A DNA stretch of 64,000 nucleotides, taken from NCBI GenBank assembly GCA_963845735.1, contig CAWJTR010000001.1, positions 517,175 through 581,174 on the forward strand. Direction: 5' to 3'. Positions 37,180 through 46,738 of this stretch are shown piece by piece. Position 1 is the stretch's first letter. Every line of letters starts with the position of its first letter. Source of the DNA: AP-15 sp963845735 (GTDB lineage: Bacteria; Pseudomonadota; Alphaproteobacteria; ATCC43930; CGMCC-115725). A program made the translations under genes and the position numbers. Under the pieces are notes generated by a model. It worked only from the letters and a program-made list of their open reading frames with translations, was not told where the DNA came from and ran no database searches.

Positions 37180-38415
37180 ATGACCGACTTCCCGCCGCCA
37201 TATCCCGCCGATTGGCCAAGACGCGCGCCTGCCGAAGCGGGGCTCGATGCCGACGCGGTTGCCGCCGCCGCTCGCCACGCCGCCGAACATGAGACGCCGT
37301 GGACGCGGGATCTGGCCGAGATGGTGATGAGCGACTTCAGCGAGCGCCCGCCGTGGAACGAGACGCTCGGGCCGGTGCGTCCCCGCGGTGGACCGAACGG
37401 CCTGTTGCTGCGCGGCGGCGACATCGTCGCCGAATGGGGCGATACGACGCGGGCCGATATGACGTTCAGCGTCGCCAAGAGCTATCTCTCGATCCTCGCC
37501 GGGCTCGCCTGGGACCGCGGGCTGATCGCCGACCCGCACGACAAGGTCTCGCGCACTGTCGATGATGGCGGCTTCGACCCGCCGCATAACGATGCGATCA
37601 CCTGGCACCATCTGCTGCAGCAGACCTCGGAGTGGGAGGGCGAGCTGTGGGGCAAGCCGGATCTGATCGACCGCAATCGCTCGTCGGCGGGTCGGCCGAG
37701 CCTGGCGCCAAAGGGAACTCACCGCGATCTCCGGCCGCCCGGCGGCTTCTGGGAATATAACGACGTCCGGGTCAACCGGCTCAGCCTCGCTCTGCTGCGG
37801 CTGTGGCGCCGGCCATTACCCGAGGTATTCCGCGAACTGGTCATGGATCCGATCGGCGCCTCGCCCGATTGGGAGTGGCACGGTTACCGCAATTCCTATG
37901 TCGAGATCGACGGGCGCCGGGTGCAATCGGTCTCGGGCGGCGGCCATTGGGGCGGCGGCGTCTTCATCAACGCGCGCGACCAGGCCCGGATCGGCCTGAT
38001 GCTATTGCGCCGGGGCATGTGGGGCAGCCGCCGCATTCTCTCGGAAGCATGGATCGAGCGGATGCTCGAACCTTGCCCGCTCCATCCGCAATACGGTTAT
38101 CTGTGGTGGCTCAACACCGATCGCGGTCTTTATCCGAATGCCCCGGCCAGCAGCTACTACGCCCGCGGCGCCGGCGGCAACCTGACCTGGATCGATCCCG
38201 AGAACGATCTCGTCGCAGTCCTGCGCTGGACCGATCCGGCGGCGATGGACGGCTTCATGAAGCTGGTCATGGCGGCGATCCGCGCCGACCGGCGCGCCCC
38301 CAACCCCGACCGCGGCAAGCGGCCTATCGACCGGCCTTCTTCGTCATCAGGAACCGGCTGGGGCAGGCGGCTCGCCTTCGATTCGGCGAGCACCTCCCAG
38401 CCCTGTCGCTTGTAA
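37180..38415 (+). CDS. serine hydrolase of the beta-lactamase / penicillin-binding protein fold
   Basis: A serine beta-lactamase-like hydrolase of up to 411 residues. The nucleophile motif SxxK is in MTFSVAKSYLSILAGLAWDR near residue 110 and the YxN motif in GFWEYNDVRVNRLSLALL. A His/Gly-rich third motif is GGGHWGGGVFINARDQARIG. No signal peptide is evident, so it may be cytosolic. The frame runs 92 nt into the opposite-strand GNAT gene. Homology seems to end near residue 380, so the last part may be a product of a nearby frame error. Confidence 0.85.
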   Translation: MTDFPPPYPADWPRRAPAEAGLDADAVAAAARHAAEHETPWTRDLAEMVMSDFSERPPWNETLGPVRPRGGPNGLLLRGGDIVAEWGDTTRADMTFSVAKSYLSILAGLAWDRGLIADPHDKVSRTVDDGGFDPPHNDAITWHHLLQQTSEWEGELWGKPDLIDRNRSSAGRPSLAPKGTHRDLRPPGGFWEYNDVRVNRLSLALLRLWRRPLPEVFRELVMDPIGASPDWEWHGYRNSYVEIDGRRVQSVSGGGHWGGGVFINARDQARIGLMLLRRGMWGSRRILSEAWIERMLEPCPLHPQYGYLWWLNTDRGLYPNAPASSYYARGAGGNLTWIDPENDLVAVLRWTDPAAMDGFMKLVMAAIRADRRAPNPDRGKRPIDRPSSSSGTGWGRRLAFDSASTSQPCRL

Positions 38416-38731
38416 AAACCCGGCGCCTGAAACGAAAGGGTCGTCAGGATCGCCCGGCTGCAGCCGCGCCGCCTTCCCTCTTCCTCGGCTGCCTTGATAA
38501 TCCTGGTGCCGAGACCCTGCTTCCGCAGGCTTTCCGGCAGGAAAAAGCGATCGATCCGGAGAAGGCCCAACGAGGTCCCGCCGAGCAGCCCGCCGACAAT
38601 CTCGCCGGTCTCGGGGTCGGAGACCAGGATCGCCAGAGGTCGCTGATCGCGATAACCCGCCTTTTCGAAATTGTAGGCGCCGAGCCCGTCGCGATGACCA
38701 ATTCATCCCCCGCGCTGGCCGCGTCGGTCAC
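38324..38731 (-). CDS. GNAT family acetyltransferase, frame breaks near 38683 and 38350
   Basis: A GNAT protein of about 136 residues. The GTG start at 38731 gives TDAASAGDELVIATG. After a shift it continues GAYNFEKAGYRDQRPLAILV and the acetyl-CoA binding region FFLPESLRKQGLGTRIIKAA followed by AILTTLSFQAPGFYKRQGWE. A last shift near 38350 gives the expected end RFLMTKKAGR with a stop at 38324. It is the distal gene of the leftward amidase-sulfurtransferase unit. The substrate is unknown. Confidence 0.78.
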
Positions 38732-38759
38732 ACCAGCCGGAGCACTCTCCGGCGCGGCA

Positions 38760-39638
38760 TCAGCCGGTTTCCATCGGCAAAGAGGGGTCGACCGCCCACT
38801 CGCTCATCGAGGCGTCGTACAGCCTGACCTCAGGATGGCCGAGCATGACCAGCGCCAGCGCATCGGCGCTGGCGGCGATACCGCCGCCGCAATAGGTGAT
38901 GACCTGTTTGTCGAAGGCGCCGACCGCCTCGAACCGCCGGCGGAGCTCGTCCGCCGGCAGGAATTCGTTGGTCGCAGGGTCGAGCAGGTGCGCGGCGGGC
39001 AGATTGACGCTGCCCTTGATACGGCCCGGCCTGCCATAGCTGTTGCCGCCGGTGCCGGCATGCTGCTCGGGCGCCAGCGCGTTCAGCGTGCAAACGCCGC
39101 CGTCGCCGATCGCGCGCAGAACCTCGTCCTTGCCGACCATCAGCGGGCGTTGCTCGCGGACGACGAAATTCCCCGGCGGACGCGGTTTTGCCGGGCCGGT
39201 CTCGACCGGCCGGCCCTCGCGAGCCCATTTCTGCCAGCCGCCGTTGAGCACCGCCGCGTCGTCGAAGCCGAACACGCGTAACAGCCACCATACCCGCGTC
39301 GCCCACCACGGATTGGCGGTGCTGTAGAGCACGACCCGCGTTCCCTCGCCGACACCAAAGCGGCTCATCGCCGCGGCGAACGCCTCAGCCGAAGGCAACA
39401 TAAAGCGCAACCGCTGGCTGCTGTCGGAAAGATCGGCCTGAAGGTCGATGAACTGCGCGCCCGGAATATGACCCTTTTCGAAATCGGCCCGGGCGGGCAC
39501 CGCCTGATAGGTCGTCTTCGGGTCGGGAATCAGATTGGTCGTGCAGTCGAAGACGCGCAGATTGGGATCGCTGAGCTCGCGCGCCAGGGTCTCGGTATCG
39601 ATCAGAAATTCCGGATGGGCAAGACCAGGATCGGCCAT
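38760..39638 (-). CDS. thiosulfate/3-mercaptopyruvate sulfurtransferase, two rhodanese domains
   Basis: A 292-residue two-domain rhodanese. The inactive N-terminal domain includes HIPGAQFIDLQADLSDSSQR and VVLYSTANPWWATRVWWLLR. The C-terminal domain holds the persulfide cysteine in QVITYCGGGIAASADALALV near residue 240. The loop CGGGIAAS fits the CG(S/T)G-type mercaptopyruvate group only partly, so substrate choice is uncertain. It starts at 39638 after GAGGAGG, 10 nt downstream of the amidase. The frame is intact. Confidence 0.9.
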   Translation of the reverse strand: MADPGLAHPEFLIDTETLARELSDPNLRVFDCTTNLIPDPKTTYQAVPARADFEKGHIPGAQFIDLQADLSDSSQRLRFMLPSAEAFAAAMSRFGVGEGTRVVLYSTANPWWATRVWWLLRVFGFDDAAVLNGGWQKWAREGRPVETGPAKPRPPGNFVVREQRPLMVGKDEVLRAIGDGGVCTLNALAPEQHAGTGGNSYGRPGRIKGSVNLPAAHLLDPATNEFLPADELRRRFEAVGAFDKQVITYCGGGIAASADALALVMLGHPEVRLYDASMSEWAVDPSLPMETG

Positions 39639-39648
39639 AGGGACCTCC

Positions 39649-41070
39649 TCAGCGCTGCGACGGTAAGGAGGCGGCGATCGCCGGGCGCTGGCGGTGGAAG
39701 TCGGTCGCCTGCTCGAAGGCGTGGCCGACGCGCATGACGCCGGCTTCGTCGAACGGCTTGCCGGCGATCTGAAAGGCGAGCGGCAACCCGTCCTCGAAGC
39801 CGATCGGCACCGAGAGTGCCGGGGCTGCCGGTCAGGTTGTACGGGCCTGTATAGGACGCCCGCTCAAAGGTCGAATAGGTCGGGACCTAGTCGATCCGCG
39901 GCGCCGGGCCGGTCGCGTTGGCCGAGACCGCGACATCGACTCCAGCGAGCGCGCGGGCGAATTCGACGCATAATTCGCGCCGTTGCCGCATTGCCTCGAC
40001 ATAATCCGCCGCGCTCAAAAACGCGCCGAGCGCGATCCGCGCGAACATGTGGTGGCCGAAATCCTGCGGGCGCTCCGAAAATCCTTTTCGTGCAGCGCAT
40101 AAGCCTCGGCCAGCATGATCAGCCGGTTGGCGTCGACATAGTCGATCAGCGGCGACAATTGCAGATCGACGAGGCGTGCGCCGAGGCTCTCCAAGGTCCG
40201 GCAGGCGGCGTCGAAAGCGGCGGTATAGGCAGCGCTCGGCGCGCTGTCGGGCCCGAAATCGGCGACCGCGTCACGCTCGTGGAAATGGCGGATGACGCCG
40301 ATCGTCATCCCGTCGAGGCGCGGCGTCAGCGCCGCCCGGTAATCCGGGACCGGAACATCGGCCGAGGCCGGGTCCTGCGGGTCGTAGCCGGCCAAGGCCT
40401 GCATCATGATCGCGCAATCCTCGACGGTGCGGGTCAGCGGCCCGCAATGGTCGAGCGTATAGGACAGTGGAAAGACGCCGCGCCGGCTGACCCTTCCATA
40501 GGTGGGCTTGAGCCCGACGATGCCGTTATAGGCGGCGGGCCCGCGGATCGAGCCGCCGGTATCCGAGCCCATCGCCGCGGCGCAAAGCCCGGCGGCGACG
40601 GCGACAGCCGAGCCGCTCGACGACCCCGCCGGATAATGCGCAGTGTTCCACGGGTTGCGCGCCGGCTCGAAGGGCAAGCTGAAATCAGGGCCGCCGATCG
40701 CGAATTCGTGCGTCTCTTGCTTGCCGAGCAGGATCGCGCCGGCATCGCGCAGCCGCACCCAGGTTTCGGCGTCCTCGTCGGGCACATGGTCGAGATAGCG
40801 CCGCGAACCCGCCGTCGTGCGGATGCCCCGCGTCTTGTAGATGTCCTTGAGGCCGATCGGGATGCCGTGCAGCGGCCCGCGCGACCTGCCCGCGGCAAGA
40901 TCGCGCGCGGCGGCGAGGGCTTGGTCGCGCAGCACCAGGACATAGCTGTGCAATTCGCCGTCGAGTGCCGCGATGCGTTCGAGATAGGCCTCGGTCAGCG
41001 CGACCGGGGAAAGGCTGCCGTCGGCGATAACGCGGCTCGCCTCGGCGATAGTCAGTTGGGTCGGATCCAT
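39649..41070 (-). CDS. amidase-signature enzyme, two frame breaks and an in-frame TAG
   Basis: An amidase of about 473 residues when joined. The catalytic Lys is in PIGLKDIYKTRGIRTTAG near residue 80 and the Ser pair in YPAGSSSGSAVAVAAGLC and MGSDTGGSIRGPAAYNG. A shift near 40085 leads to MFARIALGAFLSAADYVEAM and ATGPAPRID, then a TAG codon at 39887-39889. It then continues VPTYSTFERASYTGPYNLTG, shifts near 39828, and ends KPFDEAGVMRVGHAFEQATD with a stop at 39649. The upstream gene encodes an AtzG-like partner. The TAG may be a base error or a true nonsense mutation. Confidence 0.82.
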
Positions 41071-41079
41071 CGCCGCCGC

Positions 41080-41271
41080 TCACGCTCTCGGGTGGACGAA
41101 GATGTGGGCGGGCTCGGCCGCCCGATCGCGCGGCCGCCGCACCGAGCGTTGCATGCGCTCGACTTGGCGATAGGCCTGGCGCAATTCCTCGAACTGCTCC
41201 GGTGTGAGCTTCAACCCCGCGCGCTCGACCAGAACCGCGAAGCGCTCGGCTGAAATCGACTGCTCGGCCAT
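41080..41271 (-). CDS. small AtzG-like amidase partner
   Basis: A 63-residue helical protein starting MAEQSISAERFAVLVERAGL, with LKLTPEQFEELRQAYRQVER and the extended end RAAEPAHIFVHPRA. Its size, its C-terminal extended segment and its position 9 nt upstream of an amidase-signature gene resemble the AtzG (DUF4089-like) subunits. Those wrap their amidase partner in the way GatC wraps GatA. Assignment is by context and composition and remains moderate. Confidence 0.5.
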   Translation of the reverse strand: MAEQSISAERFAVLVERAGLKLTPEQFEELRQAYRQVERMQRSVRRPRDRAAEPAHIFVHPRA

Positions 41272-41280
41272 GACGGTCCT

Positions 41281-42225
41281 CTACTCCGCCGCTTGCGCGG
41301 TCGGCAGCGCGTGGAAATTCTTCGGCAGACCGGCTTTGGCGATGGCGCCGTATTGGACGACGTTCGGCAACGCGCCGTGCACCAGCTCGCGGACCTCGAC
41401 GAGCCGGTCGAGATCGATCCCGGTCTCGAAGCCCATCGCCTCGAGCATGAACACCAAATCTTCGATGACGATGTTGCCGGTGGCGCCCGGCGCATAAGGG
41501 CAGCCGCCGAGCCCGCCCAGCGAGGCGTCGAAGGCGCGCGCGCCGGCATTGAGCGCCGCCAGCACATTGGCGAGGCCGAGCCCGCGCGTGTCGTGGAAAT
41601 GGCCGCCGACCGGCAGCGGGGCGACATCGGCCATGACCCGGCGGAAAACGCGTTCGACCGCCGCCGGCTGGCCATAGCCGACCGTATCGGCGAGCATGAT
41701 CGCATCCGCCCCGGCCTCGGCGACCTCGACCGCGATCCGGCGCACCCGGTCTTCGTCGACCGCCCCCTCGATCGTGCAGCCAAAGGCGGTGGCGAGCCCG
41801 CAGGTCAGGCGCGGGCGCTTGCCCTCGGCGGCCGTGTGGCACAGCGCCACCACTCGCCGGAAATCCTCGACAAATTCCTCGGTGCTGCGGCGGACATTGG
41901 CGCGGTTGTGCCCCTCGCTGACCGACAGCACGAAATTCATCTCGTGCACGCCGAGCGCCAGGCCGCGCTCGGCACCCTTGAGGTTCGGGATCAGCGCCGA
42001 CACGGTGAGCCCCGGCAAGGACAGTGCATGGCGCACCACCGCCTCGGCGTCGGCGAGCTGCGGCAGCAATTTGGGCGGGACGAACGAGCTGACCTCGATT
42101 TCGCGCACGCCGGCGGCATGCTCGGCGTCGATCCAGGCGATCTTCTGCTCGGTCGGCATGATCTCGGCGAGGCTCTGCAGCCCGTCGCGCAAGCCCACTT
42201 CGCGGACAAAGGCACGTTCGCGCAT
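41281..42225 (-). CDS. hydroxymethylglutaryl-CoA lyase
   Basis: A 314-residue TIM-barrel lyase that splits HMG-CoA into acetoacetate and acetyl-CoA in leucine breakdown. It starts MRERAFVREVGLRDGLQSLA. The active-site signature is ASLGGLGGCPYAPGATGN near residue 245, with the catalytic cysteine. Metal ligands are in GGHFHDTRGLGLANVLAALN. A strong GGGAGGAGAG site precedes the ATG. Related family members act on other 3-hydroxy-3-methyl acyl-CoAs, so the exact acyl group is not proven. The frame is intact. Confidence 0.92.
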   Translation of the reverse strand: MRERAFVREVGLRDGLQSLAEIMPTEQKIAWIDAEHAAGVREIEVSSFVPPKLLPQLADAEAVVRHALSLPGLTVSALIPNLKGAERGLALGVHEMNFVLSVSEGHNRANVRRSTEEFVEDFRRVVALCHTAAEGKRPRLTCGLATAFGCTIEGAVDEDRVRRIAVEVAEAGADAIMLADTVGYGQPAAVERVFRRVMADVAPLPVGGHFHDTRGLGLANVLAALNAGARAFDASLGGLGGCPYAPGATGNIVIEDLVFMLEAMGFETGIDLDRLVEVRELVHGALPNVVQYGAIAKAGLPKNFHALPTAQAAE

Positions 42226-42286
42226 TCTCTCCTCCCGATAATGCTCGCGGCGAAGCTAGTCCCGGTGCGCCATTCGGGCAACCGTC

Positions 42287-43213
42287 TCAGACGACGTGCT
42301 CCGGGGTCAGCGCGCAGATTTCGTCGGTGTCGGCGAGCTCGATCTGAAGCGTCGCATGGGCGATGCCGAAGCGGTCGTGCAGCTCGTGCGTCATCGCGTT
42401 GAGTGCTGCGTCGCCGGGGTGGCCGCCCGGCATCACCAGATGGCAGGTCAGCGCTGTCTCGGTCGTGCTCATGCCCCAAATGTGCAGATCGTGCAACGCG
42501 GTCACCCCCGGCAGCGTCGCGAGGCAGGCGCGCACGGCATCGGCGTCTAGCCCTTCCGGCACCGCGTCGAGGGCGAGGCCGATCGCGCTTTTCAACAATC
42601 CCCAGCTGCCGATGACGATGACCGCGGATACGACGAGGCTGCCCGCCGGATCGAGCCACAGCCAACCGGTCAACCCGATCGCGATCCCGGCCGCGACGAC
42701 GCCGGCGGTGACCAGCGTATCGGCGGCCATGTGGACAAAGGCGCTCTTGACGTTGAGGTCGCGTGCTCGGCCCGAAGCGAACAGCAGCGCCGTCCCGCCG
42801 TTGACCACGATCCCGACCGCCGCGACCCCGATCATGATTCCACTTGCGACCGGAACCGGATCGGCAAAGCGCAACACCGCCTCCCAGGCGATGCCGCCAG
42901 TGACCACCAGCAAAATGACGGCGTTGGCGAGTGCGGCGAGGATCGAGGTCGAGCGCAGCCCATAGGTAAACCGGCCGCTCGGCTGACGCTGGCTCAGCAT
43001 CGCGGCACCCCAGGCCAAGGCGAGGCTGAGCACGTCGCCGAGGTTGTGCCCGGCATCGGCGAGCAGCGCCAATGACCCGGAAACCACCCCGGCCGCCGCC
43101 TCGATCAGCACGTAGGCGACATTGAGGGCGATCCCGATCGCGAAAGCCCGCCCGTAATCCGGCCGGCCGTGCCCGTGCGAGGAATGCCCGTGGGCGGAGT
43201 GATCGTGCTGCAT
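42287..43213 (-). CDS. cation diffusion facilitator (CzcD-like zinc/cobalt/cadmium exporter)
   Basis: A 308-residue inner-membrane metal/proton antiporter with six helices. The N-terminus is His-rich (HDHSAHGHSSHGHGRPDYGR). The metal-site motifs are ALLADAGHNLGDVLSLALAW in helix 2 and SAFVHMAADTLVTAGVVAAG in helix 5. The cytosolic C-terminal domain includes LHDLHIWGMSTTETALTCHL. The ATG at 43213 is preferred over a TTG at 43231. It is the first gene of the leftward run to GNAT, but a functional link to the amino-acid-type genes is not obvious. Confidence 0.92.
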   Translation of the reverse strand: MQHDHSAHGHSSHGHGRPDYGRAFAIGIALNVAYVLIEAAAGVVSGSLALLADAGHNLGDVLSLALAWGAAMLSQRQPSGRFTYGLRSTSILAALANAVILLVVTGGIAWEAVLRFADPVPVASGIMIGVAAVGIVVNGGTALLFASGRARDLNVKSAFVHMAADTLVTAGVVAAGIAIGLTGWLWLDPAGSLVVSAVIVIGSWGLLKSAIGLALDAVPEGLDADAVRACLATLPGVTALHDLHIWGMSTTETALTCHLVMPGGHPGDAALNAMTHELHDRFGIAHATLQIELADTDEICALTPEHVV

Positions 43214-43622
43214 GCGGGGCAACTCGTCCAATACCCGCTAACAGTATAATCGAAAATTACGGCTCGACGAAAAGTTGGAAGCGTTCGGGCGGGGACGCCG
43301 ATCGGGTAGCGCCTAGGATTGAGATTCCATAATGGGGGGCAAGCGGTAATTCGGCCACCGAGCCGACCGCGAGGTTTCGCCCGAAGCAGCCCCTTTGGAT
43401 GTCCGAAGGAACCGGTGAAGGAGGCGCAGCCGCGTAGATCCGGCCCGGCCCGCGTCAGGGGCCTCGCCGAGCCACTCCTCGTGCCAGCTCTTGTTCGCAA
43501 TTGATACACCGCCTCGCCGATCGAGCATGGCGCAGCTTGAATAGACCGCCCGGCGCTATTATAGTTAAGCAGTTAACATCCCGCACTTTGGCCCTGATCA
43601 TCGAACGCGGAGGGTTGGCGCC
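43214..43622. other. 409-nt intergenic region at the left edge of an AT-richer gene pair
   Basis: I find no gene I can support. A minus-strand frame (43313-43528) has no family features. Base composition changes here from GC-rich to AT-richer, near ATTATAGTTAAGCAGTTAAC at 43557-43576, which is a plausible promoter region for the methyltransferase that follows. Confidence 0.4.
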
Positions 43623-44311
43623 TTGCAGGTCCCCCCCAACGCTCTGTCGGACTACCTTACGCGCCGGGTTCGTCAGTCGATGCATCCACTATTATTGCAC
43701 TGAACGTCGAACAGCATCATAGTGAGGAAGATACTTTCACCTTAACTAGGTACCGTCAATTTGCACGACATCTGGATAGAGCTGCGGTGGATATTCTAGA
43801 TATTGGCTGCAATACTGGGCGTGGCGGCGCCGTACTCAAGTCCGCATTGCCGGCCTCGCGCCTAGTAGGCGTAGACTGCGTACCCGAACGGGTTAAACGC
43901 GTCGACCCTGCCATCTATGAGAAAGCAATATGCTCGTTCACCACCTCAATTGACCTTCCGAATAGCTCCTTCCATGCAATCGTTGCTGGAGAATTTATTG
44001 AGCATTTGCCTCCGATGGAGGTGTCTCCTTCGCTCAGTGAGTTCTTTCGGCTTTTGCGCCTCAACGGACAAATTGTGCTCACCACTCCGCATCCACGTTT
44101 TATTTTAAGGCGCTTCGGGGTCGGCAGCGTGCTGCTGGATCCCGCGCACCTATCACAGCATACCCCGAGAAGCTTGTGTCGTCGCCTGGAGGATATGGGA
44201 TTTACACGCATTAAAGTCCGCGGTAGCGGCCGTGTCTGCCAACTTGTCGGCGAGCATTTTCCTGTTCGAGCTGTATACGGAAGCTATCTCGTAAAGGCCG
44301 TTAAGCTATAA
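43623..44311 (+). CDS. class I SAM methyltransferase, likely cell-surface glycan related; frame broken near 43678
   Basis: A methyltransferase of about 229 residues. A TTG at 43623 after GGAGGG gives QVPPNALSDYLTRRVRQS. One shift near 43678 continues DASTIIALNVEQHHSEEDTF and the SAM motif VDILDIGCNTGRGGAVLK. The post-motif is HAIVAGEFIEHLPPMEVSPS and LTTPHPRFILRRFG. Codon use is clearly AT-richer than in the CDF or thiolase genes. It is 26 nt upstream of a family 2 glycosyltransferase, which suggests glycan modification. The GTG at 43787 is a shorter alternative start that would lose part of the SAM fold. Confidence 0.72.
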
Positions 44312-44337
44312 CCGATGATGGTTGTACGAAACCAGCG

Positions 44338-45318
44338 GTGCCCTTGACTTTCCGTTACTGGGAGCCTTGGCTCTCCGTGATTGTGCTCTCGCACAATCGT
44401 GATCGATGGCTTGACGCGGCACTCCAGTCGCTTGTCGATCAGAATGACGCCGGAATCGAGGTTCTTGCAATCGACAGCAGCGCAGATGACACGTGTTGGC
44501 GCATTATCAATGCTTACAATAGTAAGCTAAGCATAAGAGCTGAACGACGTGTAGACCTTGTATCACAGGGACAGAAAGTCAACTTCGGTGTGACGCAGGC
44601 ACAAGCGGATTACATCTGCATCTTACACGATGATGATCTTTGGGCTGCAGGGCGGTGTCAAGAACTGAAGAAGTGGATTTCGATTTTTACCAAAGTTGTG
44701 ATGCACCTTCATCCGTCCTATATCATCGATGAATGGGGAAGAACGCTAGGAATTTGGCGATGTCCTCTCAGTTCCGACCAACCCATATCCCCAGAAAGCA
44801 TGTTAGAATGCCTACTCGTTCAGAACTTCATTGCAGCACCGGCACCGACGTTTCGGCGCGACGCCTTTGTGAGCGCCGGCGGTATGGATAATCACCTTTG
44901 GTTCACGCCAGATTGGGACCTTTGGATAAAAATTGCAGCAACAGGAGACACTTTTTATCATCCTATTCCGCTGACATATTATCGAATTCACAACAGTTCG
45001 GTTACGGCGCTCGGAAGCAGGGATGTTAGTGAGTTCCAAAAGCAACATGAGATCGTTTTAGAACGTCATTTGCATAGACTTGACGAACCAAGGCGTAAGC
45101 GAGTCCTGTCCCTCGGGCAAACGTCCATGACCGTAAATACGGCACTTGCAGCGGCCGCTCAGGGAAACTACGGTTATTTAGGCAATGCCTTATCCGCTCT
45201 GTGGGGACTCGGACCAGGAGGCATACGAGATTATATAACTACTTCACGAATCGTCGACAGGCTCATGCCCAGAGCCCAGTCTCTTGTGGCTGGAAAATTA
45301 TCCAAGAAAGCAAAGTAA
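44338..45318 (+). CDS. family 2 glycosyltransferase
   Basis: A 326-residue GT-A fold glycosyltransferase. It starts near WLSVIVLSHNRDRWLDAALQ, and the nucleotide-sugar/metal motif is YICILHDDDLWAAGRCQELK near residue 95. The acceptor-side region includes FTPDWDLWIKIAATGDTFYH. The GTG at 44338 is the first start in frame. Codon use is AT-richer than in the flanks, as for the upstream methyltransferase. The two probably form a small transferred glycan-decoration unit. Sugar and acceptor are unknown. Confidence 0.87.
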   Translation: MPLTFRYWEPWLSVIVLSHNRDRWLDAALQSLVDQNDAGIEVLAIDSSADDTCWRIINAYNSKLSIRAERRVDLVSQGQKVNFGVTQAQADYICILHDDDLWAAGRCQELKKWISIFTKVVMHLHPSYIIDEWGRTLGIWRCPLSSDQPISPESMLECLLVQNFIAAPAPTFRRDAFVSAGGMDNHLWFTPDWDLWIKIAATGDTFYHPIPLTYYRIHNSSVTALGSRDVSEFQKQHEIVLERHLHRLDEPRRKRVLSLGQTSMTVNTALAAAAQGNYGYLGNALSALWGLGPGGIRDYITTSRIVDRLMPRAQSLVAGKLSKKAK

Positions 45319-45513
45319 CCGCGATTTTATTCAAGAAGGTTAGAAACCCATTTTACACTGATCGCGAGATGAGGCATCGGCACCTGAAATCACCTGACAG
45401 CACGAGCGACCGTAGAGGGTCGGGAACCGAAATTCACCTTAGTCACGGCTGCCGATTGCGGGGCTTGACAGCGGCCGGCCGGCGCGCGGAGATGCGGCGA
45501 GGAGGAACCCGCC

Positions 45514-46713
45514 ATGCTCGACGCCTATATCTATAACGCCTTGCGCACCCCCTTTGGCCGCCATGCCGGCGCGCTCGCTCGGATGCGGCCCGACGACATG
45601 CTGGCCTCGGTCATTTCCGCCGTCGTCGAGCAGAGCCCGTTCGATCCGGCCAAGATCGAGGATGTGGTCGTCGGCTGCGCCAACCAGGCCGGCGAGGACA
45701 GCCGCTGCGTCGGGCGCCATGCCGGCCTGCTCGCCGGGCTGCCGATCGAGGTGGCGGGCTCGGTCTTGCAGCGCAATTGCGGCAGCGGGCTCAACGCCAT
45801 CGTCATGGCGGCGCAGGCGATTACCTGCGGCGAGGGTGAGACCTTCGTCGCCGGCGGCGTCGAGAGCATGAGCCGTGCCCCCTATGTGATGAACAAGGCG
45901 GAGAGCGCCTTCGGTCGCGACGGCCGCGTCTTCAACTCGACGATCGGCGCGCGCTTTCCGAACCCGAAGATCGAGCGTCAGTTTGGCGCCGACACGATGC
46001 CCGAAACCGCAGACAATCTGGCGCGCGACTATCAGATCACCCGCGAGGCCTGCGATGTGTTCGCCGCGGGCTCGCAACGAAAATACGCGGCCGGCAAGGC
46101 CGACGGCTTCTTCGAGGGCGAGATCCTTGCCGTCGAGGTGCCGGGCGGCCGCGCCGGGCCGGTCAAGGTTGCCGAGGACGAACATCCGCGCCCGCAGACC
46201 GATCTCGCCGCACTCGCCCGCTTGCGGCCGTTGCAGGAGGGTGGGGTGACGACCGCCGGCAATGCCTCGGGCATCAATGACGGGGCGGTGGCGATGATCG
46301 TCGCCAGCCGCAAGGCCGGCGACGCGGCCGGGGCCGAGCCGCTCGCCCGCGTCGTTGCCAGCGGCGTCGCCGGGGTCCCGCCGCGGATCATGGGGATCGG
46401 CCCGGTCGAAGCCTCGAAAAAGGCGCTGGCTCGCGCCGGGCTCAGCCTCGCCGACATCGACGTGATCGAGATCAACGAGGCCTTCGCCGCCCAGGTGCTG
46501 GCCTGCCTGCGCGGGCTCGACCTGCCGTTCGACGACAGCCGGGTCAACCAGAACGGCGGCGCGATCGCGGTCGGCCATCCGCTCGGCGCCTCGGGTCCGC
46601 GCATCGCGCTGACCGCCGCACGCCAATTGCAGCGCACCGGCGGCCGCTATGCCCTGGTGACGATGTGCGTCGGCGTCGGCCAAGGCATCGCCGCGGTGCT
46701 CGAACGGGTCTGA
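45514..46713 (+). CDS. acetyl-CoA C-acyltransferase (thiolase)
   Basis: A 399-residue thiolase. The nucleophile cysteine is in VLQRNCGSGLNAIVMAAQAI near residue 90, the His in AIAVGHPLGASGPRIALTAA near residue 352, and the second Cys in VTMCVGVGQGIAAVLE. The N-terminus MLDAYIYNALRTPFGRHAGA is like the 3-oxoadipyl-CoA/acetoacetyl-CoA group, so the substrate could be a beta-ketoadipyl or simple 3-ketoacyl CoA. A GAGGAGG site precedes the ATG. The frame is intact. It is 25 nt upstream of the flavoprotein gene. Confidence 0.9.
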   Translation: MLDAYIYNALRTPFGRHAGALARMRPDDMLASVISAVVEQSPFDPAKIEDVVVGCANQAGEDSRCVGRHAGLLAGLPIEVAGSVLQRNCGSGLNAIVMAAQAITCGEGETFVAGGVESMSRAPYVMNKAESAFGRDGRVFNSTIGARFPNPKIERQFGADTMPETADNLARDYQITREACDVFAAGSQRKYAAGKADGFFEGEILAVEVPGGRAGPVKVAEDEHPRPQTDLAALARLRPLQEGGVTTAGNASGINDGAVAMIVASRKAGDAAGAEPLARVVASGVAGVPPRIMGIGPVEASKKALARAGLSLADIDVIEINEAFAAQVLACLRGLDLPFDDSRVNQNGGAIAVGHPLGASGPRIALTAARQLQRTGGRYALVTMCVGVGQGIAAVLERV

Positions 46714-46738
46714 CGCGGCCCTGGCCGCAGCGGCCCTG

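Noticed and set aside
37803..39281. 492-residue plus-strand frame across the GNAT and sulfurtransferase genes
   Set aside because: It is antisense to well-supported genes and has the Arg/Ala-rich composition of a shadow frame.
43313..43528. 71-residue minus-strand frame between the CDF gene and the methyltransferase
   Set aside because: No ribosome binding site, no recognisable motif and composition typical of random GC-rich DNA.
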